Notes under the pieces: model-generated | Databases searched by the model: none | Told to the model about the DNA's origin: nothing | Seen by the model: the letters and a program-made list of their open reading frames with translations, nothing else | Program-made: the position numbers and the translations under genes | Part shown: positions 7,765-15,538 of the stretch, one piece after another | Numbering within the stretch: the stretch's first letter is position 1 | Layout of the letters: every line of letters starts with the position of its first letter | Source of the DNA: Woeseiaceae bacterium | Lineage (GTDB): Bacteria; Pseudomonadota; Gammaproteobacteria; Steroidobacterales; Woeseiaceae | Assembly (NCBI GenBank): GCA_013001045.1 | Contig: JABDNG010000071.1 | Coordinates: 1 to 38,071, forward strand | Reading direction: 5' to 3' | Length of the DNA stretch: 38,071 bases

Positions 7765-8966
7765 GACGGTTTCCCCGCCCGCGTCTGCAGCGAACCTGTC
7801 AGTGACAGGATGCGCGCGTAACCAACGGCGTCACTCGCCGTCCATTCGCCCGCAGATTCGCCGTAAACGCCCTTGGTTGCCGCAAGCAGGGAATACGGCG
7901 AACTGACCCCTTCGATGAATAGCTGGCCGGGACGCAGCGCGAACCGCACCGTGCCGGTGACTCGTTTTTGCGAAGACGCCAGCAATGCTTCGATGTCGTC
8001 GCAGGCCAGGTCCAGCTGTTTGCCTTCGTGGACCAGATCGCCGTAAACAGCTGCAACACTGTCCTTGATTCGTGCTTGTTGCGCACTCAACACCAGCTTT
8101 TCGAGTTCGCGGTGTGCGGTGATGAGCGTGATCGCCGCGGGCGCTTCGAATGCGACGCGGCCCTTGGTGCCGAGCACGGTGTCGCCCAGATGTATGCCGC
8201 GACCAATGCCATAGCCACCTGCGAGGACTTCGAGTTTTTCGATAAGATCGACCGGCGACAGCGATTCGTTGTTCAACGCGACCGGCACGCCCGCAGCAAA
8301 CTCCAGCGTATGTTGTGTCATTTCCCTGGGGTCGCTGAACGCGTTTGCCGACAGGACCCACGCGGATTCTGGAATCGTACGATCCGACGTCAACGTTTCC
8401 TGGCCGCCGATCGTGATTCCCCACAGACCCCGGTTGATCGAATAGGCCGAGCCCTGTGGCGGCAGCGGCAGGCCGTTCTTCTCGAGATAGTTCAGTTGTT
8501 CTTCGCGCACCCAGTTGTTGTCACGCACGGGCGCTAACGAGACGAGGTCCGGGTTGAGCGTTCGCAGCGCCACCTCGAAACGTACCTGATCGTTGCCGGC
8601 GGCCGTGCAGCCGTGCGCCACCGTCGTTGCACCGCGTTCGGTGGCGATCCTGGCGAGCCGCTCGGCCTGCAATCCGCGTTCGGCGCCGACGCACAACGGG
8701 TAAGCCTGGCCGCGCAACACGTTGCCGGCGATGAGGTGGCGAATAACGGTGTCGAAGAAGTCCTGTTTCGCATCGATGAGCACGTGTTCGATCGCACCGA
8801 GTGCGAGAGCCCGCTGCTCCAGCGCTACCGCGGCGTCTGCGTCGATGCCGCCCGTGTCCACGCAGGCCGTGATGACGTCCCGCCCAGAGTTTTCCTTCAG
8901 CCACGGCACACAGAACGAGGTATCGAGGCCGCCTGAAAACGCGAGAATGATGGGTGATTGATCCAC
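7761..8966 (-). CDS. argG: argininosuccinate synthase
   Basis: ATP-dependent ligase that joins citrulline and aspartate. The PP-loop AFSGGLDTS is at residues 9-17. VAHGCTAAGNDQVRFE carries citrulline and aspartate contacts, followed by SINRGLWG and ITIGG. Length is 401 residues, as expected. Start is GTG (8966-8964) behind a GGAG ribosome binding site at about eight bases spacing. It is the first biosynthetic gene after argR, 18 bases downstream of it, and overlaps the P-loop gene by four bases. An enzyme acting on free citrulline implies that an N-acylcitrulline deacylase is encoded elsewhere. Confidence 0.96.
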   Translation of the reverse strand: MDQSPIILAFSGGLDTSFCVPWLKENSGRDVITACVDTGGIDADAAVALEQRALALGAIEHVLIDAKQDFFDTVIRHLIAGNVLRGQAYPLCVGAERGLQAERLARIATERGATTVAHGCTAAGNDQVRFEVALRTLNPDLVSLAPVRDNNWVREEQLNYLEKNGLPLPPQGSAYSINRGLWGITIGGQETLTSDRTIPESAWVLSANAFSDPREMTQHTLEFAAGVPVALNNESLSPVDLIEKLEVLAGGYGIGRGIHLGDTVLGTKGRVAFEAPAAITLITAHRELEKLVLSAQQARIKDSVAAVYGDLVHEGKQLDLACDDIEALLASSQKRVTGTVRFALRPGQLFIEGVSSPYSLLAATKGVYGESAGEWTASDAVGYARILSLTGSLQTRAGKPS

Positions 8967-8984
8967 TGGGTTCTCCGGAAACGG

Positions 8985-9437
8985 TCAGGCGCGCGCGGTA
9001 CGCTCGATCCTGGCAATGAGTTGTTTTTGTGTGTGCGACGAGTCCGTTGCGACAAAGACGGTATCGTCGCCGCCGATGTTGCCGATCATTTCCGGCCAGG
9101 CGCTGCGGTCCAGCGCCAGTGCTACGCGTTGTGCCGCGCCGACAGCGGTCCGAATAACCAGCAGGTTCGGGCCTGCGGGGCTGATCTTGCGAAGCAGGCC
9201 GGCAATGTCGGCCATGTGACTGTCGTTGCTTTCCTCGGCGTCCGCTAACTCGTAGCCACTGGCGGTCTTGATGGCCCCGATCTCGCGAAGGTCGCGACTG
9301 ACGCTGGACTGCGTGGCGATGTGTCCTTGCTGAATCAACGCATTGACGAGGAACTGCTGCGTCGGGGCAGGTCCCTTGTGCAGCTGCTGCCGCAAGGCGT
9401 CGCGCCGCGCCGATTGTTCTTCGGTCGAATTGGGCAT
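8985..9437 (-). CDS. argR: arginine repressor ArgR
   Basis: Hexameric arginine-sensing transcription factor of 150 residues. The N-terminal winged helix carries SSVSRDLREIGAIKT (about residues 44-58). The C-terminal oligomerisation and arginine-binding domain carries VGAAQRVALALDRS and IGGDDTVFVA. It heads the arg operon, and the promoter in front of it overlaps ARG-box-like repeats, so autoregulation of the whole operon is likely. Start is ATG 9437-9435. Confidence 0.94.
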   Translation of the reverse strand: MPNSTEEQSARRDALRQQLHKGPAPTQQFLVNALIQQGHIATQSSVSRDLREIGAIKTASGYELADAEESNDSHMADIAGLLRKISPAGPNLLVIRTAVGAAQRVALALDRSAWPEMIGNIGGDDTVFVATDSSHTQKQLIARIERTARA

Positions 9438-9459
9438 GGTGGTTCTTTAGTCGCAAGAT

Positions 9460-9498
9460 CGCATAAATATGCGCATACTTATATATAAATGCGCATAA
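9460..9498 (-). promoter_or_regulatory. putative ArgR operator (ARG-box-like repeats)
   Basis: The segment CGCAT-AAAT-ATGCG (9460-9473) is a perfect inverted repeat with the half-site and A/T spacer geometry of an ARG box. ATGCGCAT occurs at 9469-9476 and again at 9489-9496, exactly 20 bases apart, about two helical turns. The block brackets the -10 of the argR promoter, a classic position for repression. That ArgR is the protein that binds here is inferred from position and geometry. Confidence 0.65.
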
Positions 9499-9506
9499 TC
9501 CGTCAA
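9478..9506 (-). promoter_or_regulatory. sigma70-type promoter of the arg operon
   Basis: On the minus strand, TTGACG (9506-9501) is followed after exactly 17 bases by TATAAG (9483-9478). This predicts a start near 9471, about 35 bases ahead of argR. The repeats at 9460-9498 overlap it. Confidence 0.7.
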
Positions 9507-9579
9507 CCCCCTGCTGCACCTTTTCAAGGACGTGTTTTGCGCTAAACTGCGCCGCTTCGAGATTCCCGGAGTATTCAGA

Positions 9580-10239
9580 ATGCAGCTACCCGAGACCGTC
9601 GAGGTCACAACGGGCGAGCATCCCGTTGGCAGCGTGATCTGGTTGCACGGGTTGGGTGCCGACGGGCACGATTTCGAACCGATCGTTCCGGAGCTCAAGC
9701 TGCCGGCAACGCTGCCACTGCGATTCGTGTTTCCGCACGCGCCGGTGAGGCCCGTCACGATCAACGCCGGCATGGCGATGCGCGCCTGGTACGACATCCT
9801 GAGTCTCGACAGCGAAGGTCGGGCCGACGCCGACGGCGTGCGCGAAAGTACCGCGCTGCTCGATGCACTGATCAATCGCGAGATAGAACGCGGCATCGCG
9901 CCGAACCGGATCGTGATCGCCGGATTCTCCCAGGGCGGGGCCATCGCCATCAACGCGGCACTGCATTCGAAGACAAGGCTCGGCGGTCTTATGGCGCTAT
10001 CCACCTACATCGCGCTGCCCGGCGAGCTCTCTGACAGTGTCGGGCATCGTGGCATACCGATATTCATGGCGCATGGCAGTTTCGACCCGATGCTGCCCAT
10101 GCAGTGGGGCCGAGCCTCCGCAGACAAATTGATCGAGGCGGGCTTCACGCTGGAATGGCATGACTACCCGATGGCGCACGCCGTGTGCCCGCAGGAGATC
10201 AATGATATTCGAACGTGGTTGTTGTCGATCTTGCAGTGA
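9580..10239 (+). CDS. carboxylesterase / lysophospholipase-like alpha/beta hydrolase
   Basis: Cytosolic esterase of the phospholipase/carboxylesterase family (EstB/acyl-protein thioesterase type), 219 residues from the ATG at 9580, which follows a GGAG ribosome binding site. The oxyanion-hole region is WLHGLGADGHD (21-31). The nucleophile is Ser117 in GFSQGG, the acid Asp169 in GSFDPMLP, and the base His200 in PMAHAV, so the triad is complete. No signal peptide is seen in this form; an upstream extension to 9532 adds 16 residues without a clear signal. The natural substrate cannot be read from sequence. It ends one base from the convergent NRDE gene. Confidence 0.88.
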   Translation: MQLPETVEVTTGEHPVGSVIWLHGLGADGHDFEPIVPELKLPATLPLRFVFPHAPVRPVTINAGMAMRAWYDILSLDSEGRADADGVRESTALLDALINREIERGIAPNRIVIAGFSQGGAIAINAALHSKTRLGGLMALSTYIALPGELSDSVGHRGIPIFMAHGSFDPMLPMQWGRASADKLIEAGFTLEWHDYPMAHAVCPQEINDIRTWLLSILQ

Positions 10240-10240
10240 T

Positions 10241-11002
10241 TCAGTCGCTGGCAGTAAACGTAAATCGCGATTCGCCTGCCGACACGCCCTGAGCATCGAA
10301 ACGTCGCTCGGTCATCTGCCACTTGCCCGAGCTATCCGCGATAACAACGGTTGAACAGCGTGTGCCGTAGTCGGGCATGACGATAAAGGGTGCCGTAATG
10401 GCGTGCGCTTTCGCAAAGCCGAGCTTCTTCGAGTCGACTTCTTCGATCGGGCCGAGCCCACGGTCGTCGAGCAAGCGCAGGAGCAGGGTTTCATTCACCG
10501 TGTCGTTGTCCAGCAGCGACTTCAAGCCTTGCTTGCTACGTTTGACTTTATGCCAGGGTCCGTCGAGCAATTCGTTGCTGAGGCCATACAAGCCGGCCGG
10601 CAGCTCGCGCGCCTCCGCACCACGATTCGACCGATACGCGACGTCACTCGCATCTCCGACGATGATATTGAATCCTGCGTACAAAGCGCCATCGATCGAA
10701 TCAAGATAATCCAGCGGCGGCACATCGCTCTCCAGGTATTTGGTCACGAGCTCGCCACGCGAACGAAATTTGGCCGATACAGGTTCCGCGTCGCGGTAAT
10801 TGGTCACGGTGGCGAAACGTCCCCTGCGGTGTAACGCCAACCAGGTCCCGCCGGCCTGTAAGTCACGGCCGCCGACGACCTCCGGCTGGTCTGGCCACCA
10901 ATCGGCTTTTCGCGTCGGGCGAGCGTGGAACTCGTCGCGGTTAGCGGCGAGAACCAGGGGGTAGCGGGCGCTTTGCCCGATCGCCAGTACGACGAGGCAC
11001 AC
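10241..11002 (-). CDS. NRDE (TANGO2-like) family protein
   Basis: A 253-residue member of the NRDE family, named for the motif here at residues 21-24 in AANRDEFHARPT. The N-terminal Cys2, the downstream GGTWLAL and VTNYRD, and the Asn/Tyr-containing YAGFNIIVGD all fit. The family is related to N-terminal-nucleophile hydrolases and to eukaryotic TANGO2 (implicated in lipid or haem handling), but the bacterial function is not settled. The start is GTG (11002-11000), two bases after the nudC stop, so it is probably cotranscribed with nudC. Confidence 0.82.
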   Translation of the reverse strand: MCLVVLAIGQSARYPLVLAANRDEFHARPTRKADWWPDQPEVVGGRDLQAGGTWLALHRRGRFATVTNYRDAEPVSAKFRSRGELVTKYLESDVPPLDYLDSIDGALYAGFNIIVGDASDVAYRSNRGAEARELPAGLYGLSNELLDGPWHKVKRSKQGLKSLLDNDTVNETLLLRLLDDRGLGPIEEVDSKKLGFAKAHAITAPFIVMPDYGTRCSTVVIADSSGKWQMTERRFDAQGVSAGESRFTFTASD

Positions 11003-11004
11003 GA

Positions 11005-11898
11005 TCAGTCGTCGTCGCCAAGCATGATCCAGTGATCGACCAGCCGGCGAGCGATTGAAATGCGAAATGGCAATTTGGGAAACCCCGAGCGCAGTTGATC
11101 ACGCGTGAACCACTGCGCGTCTTGCAGTTCGCCGTCGTTCAACCTGATTTCGCCAGTGGATGCCTCGGCAATAAAGCCGAGCATCAATGATGATGGAAAC
11201 GGCCACGGCTGAGAGCTGTGATAATTGACGGCGGCGACACGAACGTTTGTTTCCTCGAAGACTTCGCGGCGCACGGCGTCTTCCAGGCTCTCGCCCGGCT
11301 CGACGAACCCGGCGACCGTCGAATAGCGATCTTCCGGCCAACTTTCCTGGCGTCCCAGCAAACATCGATCGCCGTCATGAACGAGCACGATGACCGCCGG
11401 ATCTGTGCGCGGGAAGATTTCTGTTGCGCAGTCGGCGTTAACGCAACGCCGCGTGTTACCACCTGCATGAGGGAGTGCGGGCGAGCCGCAGATGCCGCAG
11501 TACGACTGCGACGCGTGCCAGAGCACCAGCGCGCGCGCGTGCGCAACAAGGTTGGCCTCGTCCAGCGGCAACCTCGTGCCGAGAAAACGCAGGTTCTCGA
11601 ACGTGCCGTATTCCGAAAATGGTTGTTCTCGGTCGCTTTCAATGGCGAGGGCGAACGCCGGCTGATTTCTGAACAGCCCGAGGAAAATCAGGTTGTGCTC
11701 GTCGACGAAGCCTTCGACCTCCGCACGCTTGAGGCGCACAGCGTGCGGCGGATCTCCGCCGACCAGGCATAAATCGCCCCATACCGGTACGAATCGGGCT
11801 TCCTCGCTGACGACAGCTCGGGTCAGCCAATCGGGATCCTTGCGGCGCTCTCCGCTGCGATCGACGAATGCGCCGGCGAATACATTGTAGTTTTCCAA
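11005..11898 (-). CDS. nudC: NAD(+)/NADH diphosphatase NudC
   Basis: Nudix hydrolase that cleaves NADH, and in E. coli removes NAD caps from RNA. A zinc ribbon is formed by Cys134, Cys137, Cys152 and Cys157. The Nudix box starts at GFVEPGES (residue 197) and contains REVFEE (211-216). The NudC-specific SQPWPFPSSLMLGF follows it. Length is 297 residues. The start appears to be TTG (11898-11896): the N-terminus NYNVFAGAFVDRSGERRKD is typical, and no ATG or GTG gives a better fit. The gene lies 82 bases downstream of mscL on the same strand. Confidence 0.93.
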   Translation of the reverse strand: MENYNVFAGAFVDRSGERRKDPDWLTRAVVSEEARFVPVWGDLCLVGGDPPHAVRLKRAEVEGFVDEHNLIFLGLFRNQPAFALAIESDREQPFSEYGTFENLRFLGTRLPLDEANLVAHARALVLWHASQSYCGICGSPALPHAGGNTRRCVNADCATEIFPRTDPAVIVLVHDGDRCLLGRQESWPEDRYSTVAGFVEPGESLEDAVRREVFEETNVRVAAVNYHSSQPWPFPSSLMLGFIAEASTGEIRLNDGELQDAQWFTRDQLRSGFPKLPFRISIARRLVDHWIMLGDDD

Positions 11899-11980
11899 CG
11901 CTGTTGGCCTTGTCCCGAAAACGACAGGCGAAGACCGCCGCTGCGGCGCAACGACGGTATTCGTTCTGCCCGTGTCGCTG

Positions 11981-12367
11981 TTACTGCTTCGCGAGCAGGT
12001 CGCGGATTTCCGTCAGAAGCGTTTCTTCAGCCGACGGCTTCGGTGGTTCTGCGGGCTTTTCCTCTTCTTTTTTCTTCATCGAGTTGAGCCCTCTGATCAC
12101 CATAAAGATCGCAAATGCGATGATGATGAAATCCAGCACGGTATTGATGAACATACCGTAATTGATCGACGCGGCTTCCTCGCCCTCACCGAGCGCGATC
12201 GACAGCTGACTGAAGTCCATGCCACCCATGAGCATGCCAATCGGCGGCATCAGCACATCCGAGACGAATGACGACACGATCTTGCCAAATGCCCCACCGA
12301 TCACGATACCCACCGCCATGTCGACAACATTGCCGCGCATCGCGAACGCTTTGAATTCATTCAACAT
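11981..12367 (-). CDS. mscL: large-conductance mechanosensitive channel
   Basis: Inner-membrane homopentameric channel that opens under membrane tension to release solutes during hypo-osmotic shock. The 128 residues show the amphipathic N-terminus [20 protein letters not shown], a first membrane helix (about 15-40) with [12 protein letters not shown], the conserved DVLMPPIG, a second helix (about 70-95, [14 protein letters not shown]), a charged lysine/glutamate cluster, and the C-terminal bundle [14 protein letters not shown] good AAGGGAG ribosome binding site precedes the ATG. Confidence 0.96.
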   Translation of the reverse strand: MLNEFKAFAMRGNVVDMAVGIVIGGAFGKIVSSFVSDVLMPPIGMLMGGMDFSQLSIALGEGEEAASINYGMFINTVLDFIIIAFAIFMVIRGLNSMKKKEEEKPAEPPKPSAEETLLTEIRDLLAKQ

Positions 12368-12445
12368 TGTTAGTAACTCCCTTGAAGTTTTATTGGTTTT
12401 TCGTCGGCACTGCCGAGCGGCGACAAGTGTACCGGAAAAGCGCGA

Positions 12446-13051
12446 TCAGTCCTGCATTCTCGAGGGAGCCAGGGAGGCGTTTGTCAGGCGGACCCGCCGT
12501 GGCGCCTCCAGAGAACAGGCCGGGCAGATACGGTGATCCAGCGCGTACGCATCCTGAACGTAGCGCGCCTCGCAACCTCGACATTGAGCGAGATAAAGCT
12601 CGTCGTTGCAGGAGATGCATTGCAGCAGGTTCCAGGCCCATTCGAAACTGAGCGTCGCATTTTCATGCAGCAGCAGGTAGGTCTCGTACGCCCGGCAAAG
12701 CCGGTGGCCAAACTCGACGTCAGGGCGTGGCCAGCAGGCGTGCACGCGCCCCTTGTCGTCGATGCGTATCAGCATCCCGGTGCGAAACAAGGCAACCAGC
12801 GTCGTTGCCTGCAGCTGGTTTTCCGGGTTCTTGACGTAGCGAGTGACCTGGCGGGGCGACTTGCCGCGCCGCCGCTTCACGGTCGAGCTGCCGCTGTTGC
12901 GAAAATAAGTGGCGTAGAGTTTTCGGATTCGATCGTCGGAGAGGCCGGTGCATTCGCGAATGGTACGGGTACGGGCCTCGTGACGGATCATCCGCAAGGC
13001 CAGCTCGAACTGGCTGCGTTCCCCGGAGTAGCGGTCGTCGGTTAGTCGCAT
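12446..13051 (-). CDS. FlhC-like transcriptional regulator
   Basis: A 201-residue protein that reads as a member of the FlhC family, the zinc-binding subunit of the FlhD4C2 activator. Residues 13-50 match the FlhC N-terminal helices (ERSQFELALRMIR, then LSDDRIRKLYATYF, similar to LSRGRLIKLYKEL). Residues 136-180 hold the FlhC-like helix FEWAWNLLQCI and a zinc site: CRGC (157-160) and CPAC (176-179), spaced as in FlhC. An extra CISC occurs at 145-148. A basic insert (KRRRGKSPRQ, 59-68) is unusual. No flagellar gene is in the window. It is transcribed divergently from the FlhD-like gene. Confidence 0.7.
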   Translation of the reverse strand: MRLTDDRYSGERSQFELALRMIRHEARTRTIRECTGLSDDRIRKLYATYFRNSGSSTVKRRRGKSPRQVTRYVKNPENQLQATTLVALFRTGMLIRIDDKGRVHACWPRPDVEFGHRLCRAYETYLLLHENATLSFEWAWNLLQCISCNDELYLAQCRGCEARYVQDAYALDHRICPACSLEAPRRVRLTNASLAPSRMQD

Positions 13052-13181
13052 TGTTTGCTCTTTTTGCTAGAAAAGGACCATATATAGTTTTTCAATAGCC
13101 TATAACATCCATAAATGGTCTACTAGTCCGAAATATAGAAATTACAGGAACGGGCGAGAAAAGCGCCCGATTGGGGAGAAT
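13052..13181. promoter_or_regulatory. AT-rich divergent control region between the FlhC-like and FlhD-like genes
   Basis: This 130-base spacer is much richer in A and T than its surroundings. It contains a split inverted repeat, GACCAT (13076-13081) and ATGGTC (13115-13120), which extends to nine positions with one mismatch and is flanked outside by CTAG on both sides. TATAAC at 13101-13106 could be a plus-strand -10. Both genes probably start here; exact promoters are not clear. Confidence 0.45.
13151..13169 (+). other. hairpin in the 5' leader of the FlhD-like gene
   Basis: CGGGCG (13151-13156) and CGCCCG (13164-13169) form a six-base-pair GC stem around a seven-base loop. It ends only three bases before the GGGGAG ribosome binding site (13173-13178), so it could affect translation. 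There is no U-tract, so it is not a terminator. Confidence 0.5.
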
Positions 13182-13802
13182 ATGGAGTATCAGGGGCCCA
13201 CGCCCGACGATCTTGCGAATATCAAGGCACTGAATCGCTTGTTCCTGGCGGCCGTCTCAACGTCGGCCTCACAGCGCTTCGGGCCCGTCGCGGCAAGTCA
13301 GCTTACGGAGCTTCAACAAGCGCGGCTTGCTGACGTTCCATTCCTGCTCTTTTCCTTTCGCGAGTACGACACGGAATTCTGGCAGCGCATCCTCAGCGAC
13401 GAGTCTCAGATCGACCTGATTGACTCGGGTGATCCCCCGGGACAAGAAATCCGGCAGCTGCAGGCAGCCGGACTGGCGTTTCTCTGGCAACTCGTCCAAC
13501 GCAACCCCTATGCAGCGAGGCTCGTAAGCGCCGCGCCTGTTAGCTGGTGTGAGCGCCTGAGCGACCTGACATTGGTGGGCCTGTTGCGCCGAGCTGCGAT
13601 GCGGGGTGACCTGCTGCAACTCCGTTTTCGGGATGAGGAGGCAATATGGCGGCGCCTCCTGGGCAACGGCATCAGCCCGACGCGTCAGGCCCGGCTTACG
13701 TCGCACCACTCCGCACTACAAGCCATGCTGACCAGCGAACCCGAACTGGCTTACAACAGGGTTTCGGCAGCGGCATGCAGGATTCGCGAAACGAAGGTAT
13801 GA
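13182..13802 (+). CDS. putative tandem FlhD-like protein
   Basis: I do not recognise this 206-residue protein as a named family, but by eye it contains two copies of an FlhD-like module. Copy 1 (about residues 10-72) has DLANIKALNRLFLAAVS, similar to the FlhD opening IYDINLSYLLLAQ, and ends LLFSFREYDTEFWQRIL. Copy 2 (about 93-162) has GLAFLWQLV, then LTLVGLLRRAAMRG, matching FlhD LTLPQMVKLAETN, and ends LLQLRFRDEEAIWRRLL. The two copies share the pattern F-R-acidic-x-W-x-R-I/L-L. The divergent FlhC-like gene supports the reading. A GGGGAG ribosome binding site lies three bases before the ATG, which is close. Confidence 0.55.
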   Translation: MEYQGPTPDDLANIKALNRLFLAAVSTSASQRFGPVAASQLTELQQARLADVPFLLFSFREYDTEFWQRILSDESQIDLIDSGDPPGQEIRQLQAAGLAFLWQLVQRNPYAARLVSAAPVSWCERLSDLTLVGLLRRAAMRGDLLQLRFRDEEAIWRRLLGNGISPTRQARLTSHHSALQAMLTSEPELAYNRVSAAACRIRETKV

Positions 13803-13821
13803 CCATGGGGAGCGCGAGGTT

Positions 13822-13827
13822 ACAATA
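13822..13827 (+). promoter_or_regulatory. possible -10 element of the ABC exporter operon
   Basis: TACAAT lies ten bases before the ATG at 13837. A start about seven bases downstream would give an almost leaderless mRNA, consistent with the lack of a ribosome binding site close to that ATG. No clear -35 is seen. Confidence 0.3.
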
Positions 13828-13836
13828 CGCGCCCTC

Positions 13837-14766
13837 ATGACGGCGCTCTCGATAAGAAATCTCACCAAGACCTACAAGAACGGCAACCAGGCGCTGAAGG
13901 GCATCGACCTGAGCGTCGAAGCCGGAGATTTTTATGCGCTGCTGGGGCCGAATGGTGCTGGCAAGACGACGGCCATCGGCATTATCAGTTCTCTCGTCAA
14001 CAAGAGTGGTGGTGAGGTCGAAGTGTTCGGTCATAGCATCGATACGGACCTCGAGGCGGCCAAGGCCTGCATCGGTATCGTTCCGCAGGAAGTAAATCTC
14101 AACCTCTGGGAATCAGTCGGTAATATCGTCACCAACCAGGCCGGTTATTACGGGCTGGGCAGCAAGCTGGCGAAGCAACGCGCCGAGAAATATTTGCGTA
14201 CGTTGAGGCTGTGGGACCGGCGTGGCGATATTGCGCGAAGTCTTTCCGGCGGCATGAAGCGACGGCTGATGATAGCGCGCGCGCTCGTGCACGAGCCCAG
14301 GTTGCTGATACTCGACGAGCCGACGGCCGGTGTCGACATCGAGATTCGACGCTCGATGTGGGAGTTCTTGCAGGCGATCAATGAATCGGGAACGACAATC
14401 ATCCTGACGACGCACTATCTCGAGGAGGCGGAATCGCTGTGCCGCCACATTGCCATCATCGATGAGGGCACGATTATCGAAGACGCGCGGATGAGCGCGA
14501 TCTTAAGAAAGCTGCAGCGCGAAGTATTCGTGCTGAGCCTGACCCAGGAGCTTGCTGCCGCGCCGGCTCTCGACGGATTCGACGCGCGACTGCGTGGTGA
14601 CGGTGAACTCGAGGTCGAGAAAGGTCCCGACCGGGACCTTAACGACTTGTTCGCACAACTCAATGCTCAAGACATCCATGTTTCCAGCATGCGCAACAAG
14701 GCCAATCGGCTCGAGGAGTTGTTTATGCGGCTCGTTGACCGTAAGGACAACGGGGCCGCGGCATGA
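13837..14766 (+). CDS. ABC-2 type exporter, ATP-binding protein (YadG-like)
   Basis: Cytosolic ATPase of a two-gene exporter, 309 residues. Walker A is GPNGAGKTT (37-45), the Q-loop VPQEVN (82-87), the signature LSGGM (136-140), Walker B with D-loop LLILDEPTAGVD (156-167), and the switch histidine is in LTTHYLEEAE. The C-terminal 90 residues form the extra domain usual in this subfamily. It most resembles YadG-type and daunorubicin-resistance-type ATPases. The substrate is unknown. Its stop overlaps the permease start by four bases (ATGA). Confidence 0.9.
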   Translation: MTALSIRNLTKTYKNGNQALKGIDLSVEAGDFYALLGPNGAGKTTAIGIISSLVNKSGGEVEVFGHSIDTDLEAAKACIGIVPQEVNLNLWESVGNIVTNQAGYYGLGSKLAKQRAEKYLRTLRLWDRRGDIARSLSGGMKRRLMIARALVHEPRLLILDEPTAGVDIEIRRSMWEFLQAINESGTTIILTTHYLEEAESLCRHIAIIDEGTIIEDARMSAILRKLQREVFVLSLTQELAAAPALDGFDARLRGDGELEVEKGPDRDLNDLFAQLNAQDIHVSSMRNKANRLEELFMRLVDRKDNGAAA

Positions 14767-15536
14767 ATATCCGGCTCAACCTGATCGCGGCAAAAACCAT
14801 AATTCGCAAGGAAATCGTGCGGGTGCTGCGCATCTGGGTGCAGACTATCGTGCCGCCGGCCATAACGATGACGCTGTACTTCATTATCTTCGGAAACCTG
14901 ATTGGGCGGCGCATCGGCAGCATGGAAGGCTTCGACTATATGCAGTACATCGCGCCCGGTCTGATCATGATGTCGGTCATCACGAATTCGTACGGCAATG
15001 TTGTGTCATCTTTCTTTGGCGCAAAATTCGGTCGCCACGTCGAGGAGATGCTGGTCTCACCGATGTCCTACGCGACGATCATTATCGGGCATGTCGCCGG
15101 TGGCGTTTTGCGTGGCTTGCTCGTGGGCCTGCTCGTTACGATAATTGCGTTGTTTTTCACGCGGCTCGACGTCGCTCATCCCCTCGTGACAATCTCCATC
15201 GTATTGATGTCATCAATCGTCTTTTCTCTGGCAGGCTTCATTAATGCCGTGTTTGCCAGGAAGTTCGACGACATTTCAATCGTTCCAACGTTCGTGCTCA
15301 CGCCCTTGACCTACCTGGGCGGCGTTTTTTATTCGATTTCCATGCTGCCGGAATTCTGGCAAAACGTATCGAAGGCGAATCCGATTCTCTACATGGTCAA
15401 CGCGTTTCGCTACGGTATTCTCGGCACGTCCGACATCAGTATCGGCCACGCCTACGCAATTCTGGTTGTCTTTGTCGTCATCTTGTTCAGCGCCTGCATG
15501 TTCCTGATGCAGCGCGGTATAGGCATACGGGAGTAG
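14763..15536 (+). CDS. ABC-2 type exporter permease (YadH-like)
   Basis: A 257-residue integral membrane protein with about six hydrophobic segments, partner of the preceding ATPase. The N-terminus (KTIIRKEIVRVLRIWVQTIVPPAITMTLY), the segment ISSLSL-like IVLMSSIVFSLAGFINA, and TPLTYLGGVFYSISMLPEFWQ with the following NPILYMVNAFRYG are characteristic of the ABC-2 permease family (YadH). The gene ends two bases before the SRAP gene, so all three plus-strand genes may share a transcript. Confidence 0.9.
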   Translation: MNIRLNLIAAKTIIRKEIVRVLRIWVQTIVPPAITMTLYFIIFGNLIGRRIGSMEGFDYMQYIAPGLIMMSVITNSYGNVVSSFFGAKFGRHVEEMLVSPMSYATIIIGHVAGGVLRGLLVGLLVTIIALFFTRLDVAHPLVTISIVLMSSIVFSLAGFINAVFARKFDDISIVPTFVLTPLTYLGGVFYSISMLPEFWQNVSKANPILYMVNAFRYGILGTSDISIGHAYAILVVFVVILFSACMFLMQRGIGIRE

Positions 15537-15538
15537 TC

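Noticed and set aside
8521-9519. 332-codon minus-strand ORF across argR and argG
   Set aside because: Frame-shifted shadow of both genes; low-complexity, arginine-rich sequence.
11936-11948. CGCCG/CGGCG hairpin between mscL and nudC
   Set aside because: Short stem with a three-base loop and no U-tract; common by chance in GC-rich DNA.
12533-13045. 170-codon plus-strand ORF opposite the FlhC-like gene
   Set aside because: The minus-strand frame has the zinc-site cysteines and FlhC-like helices; this one has no motif.
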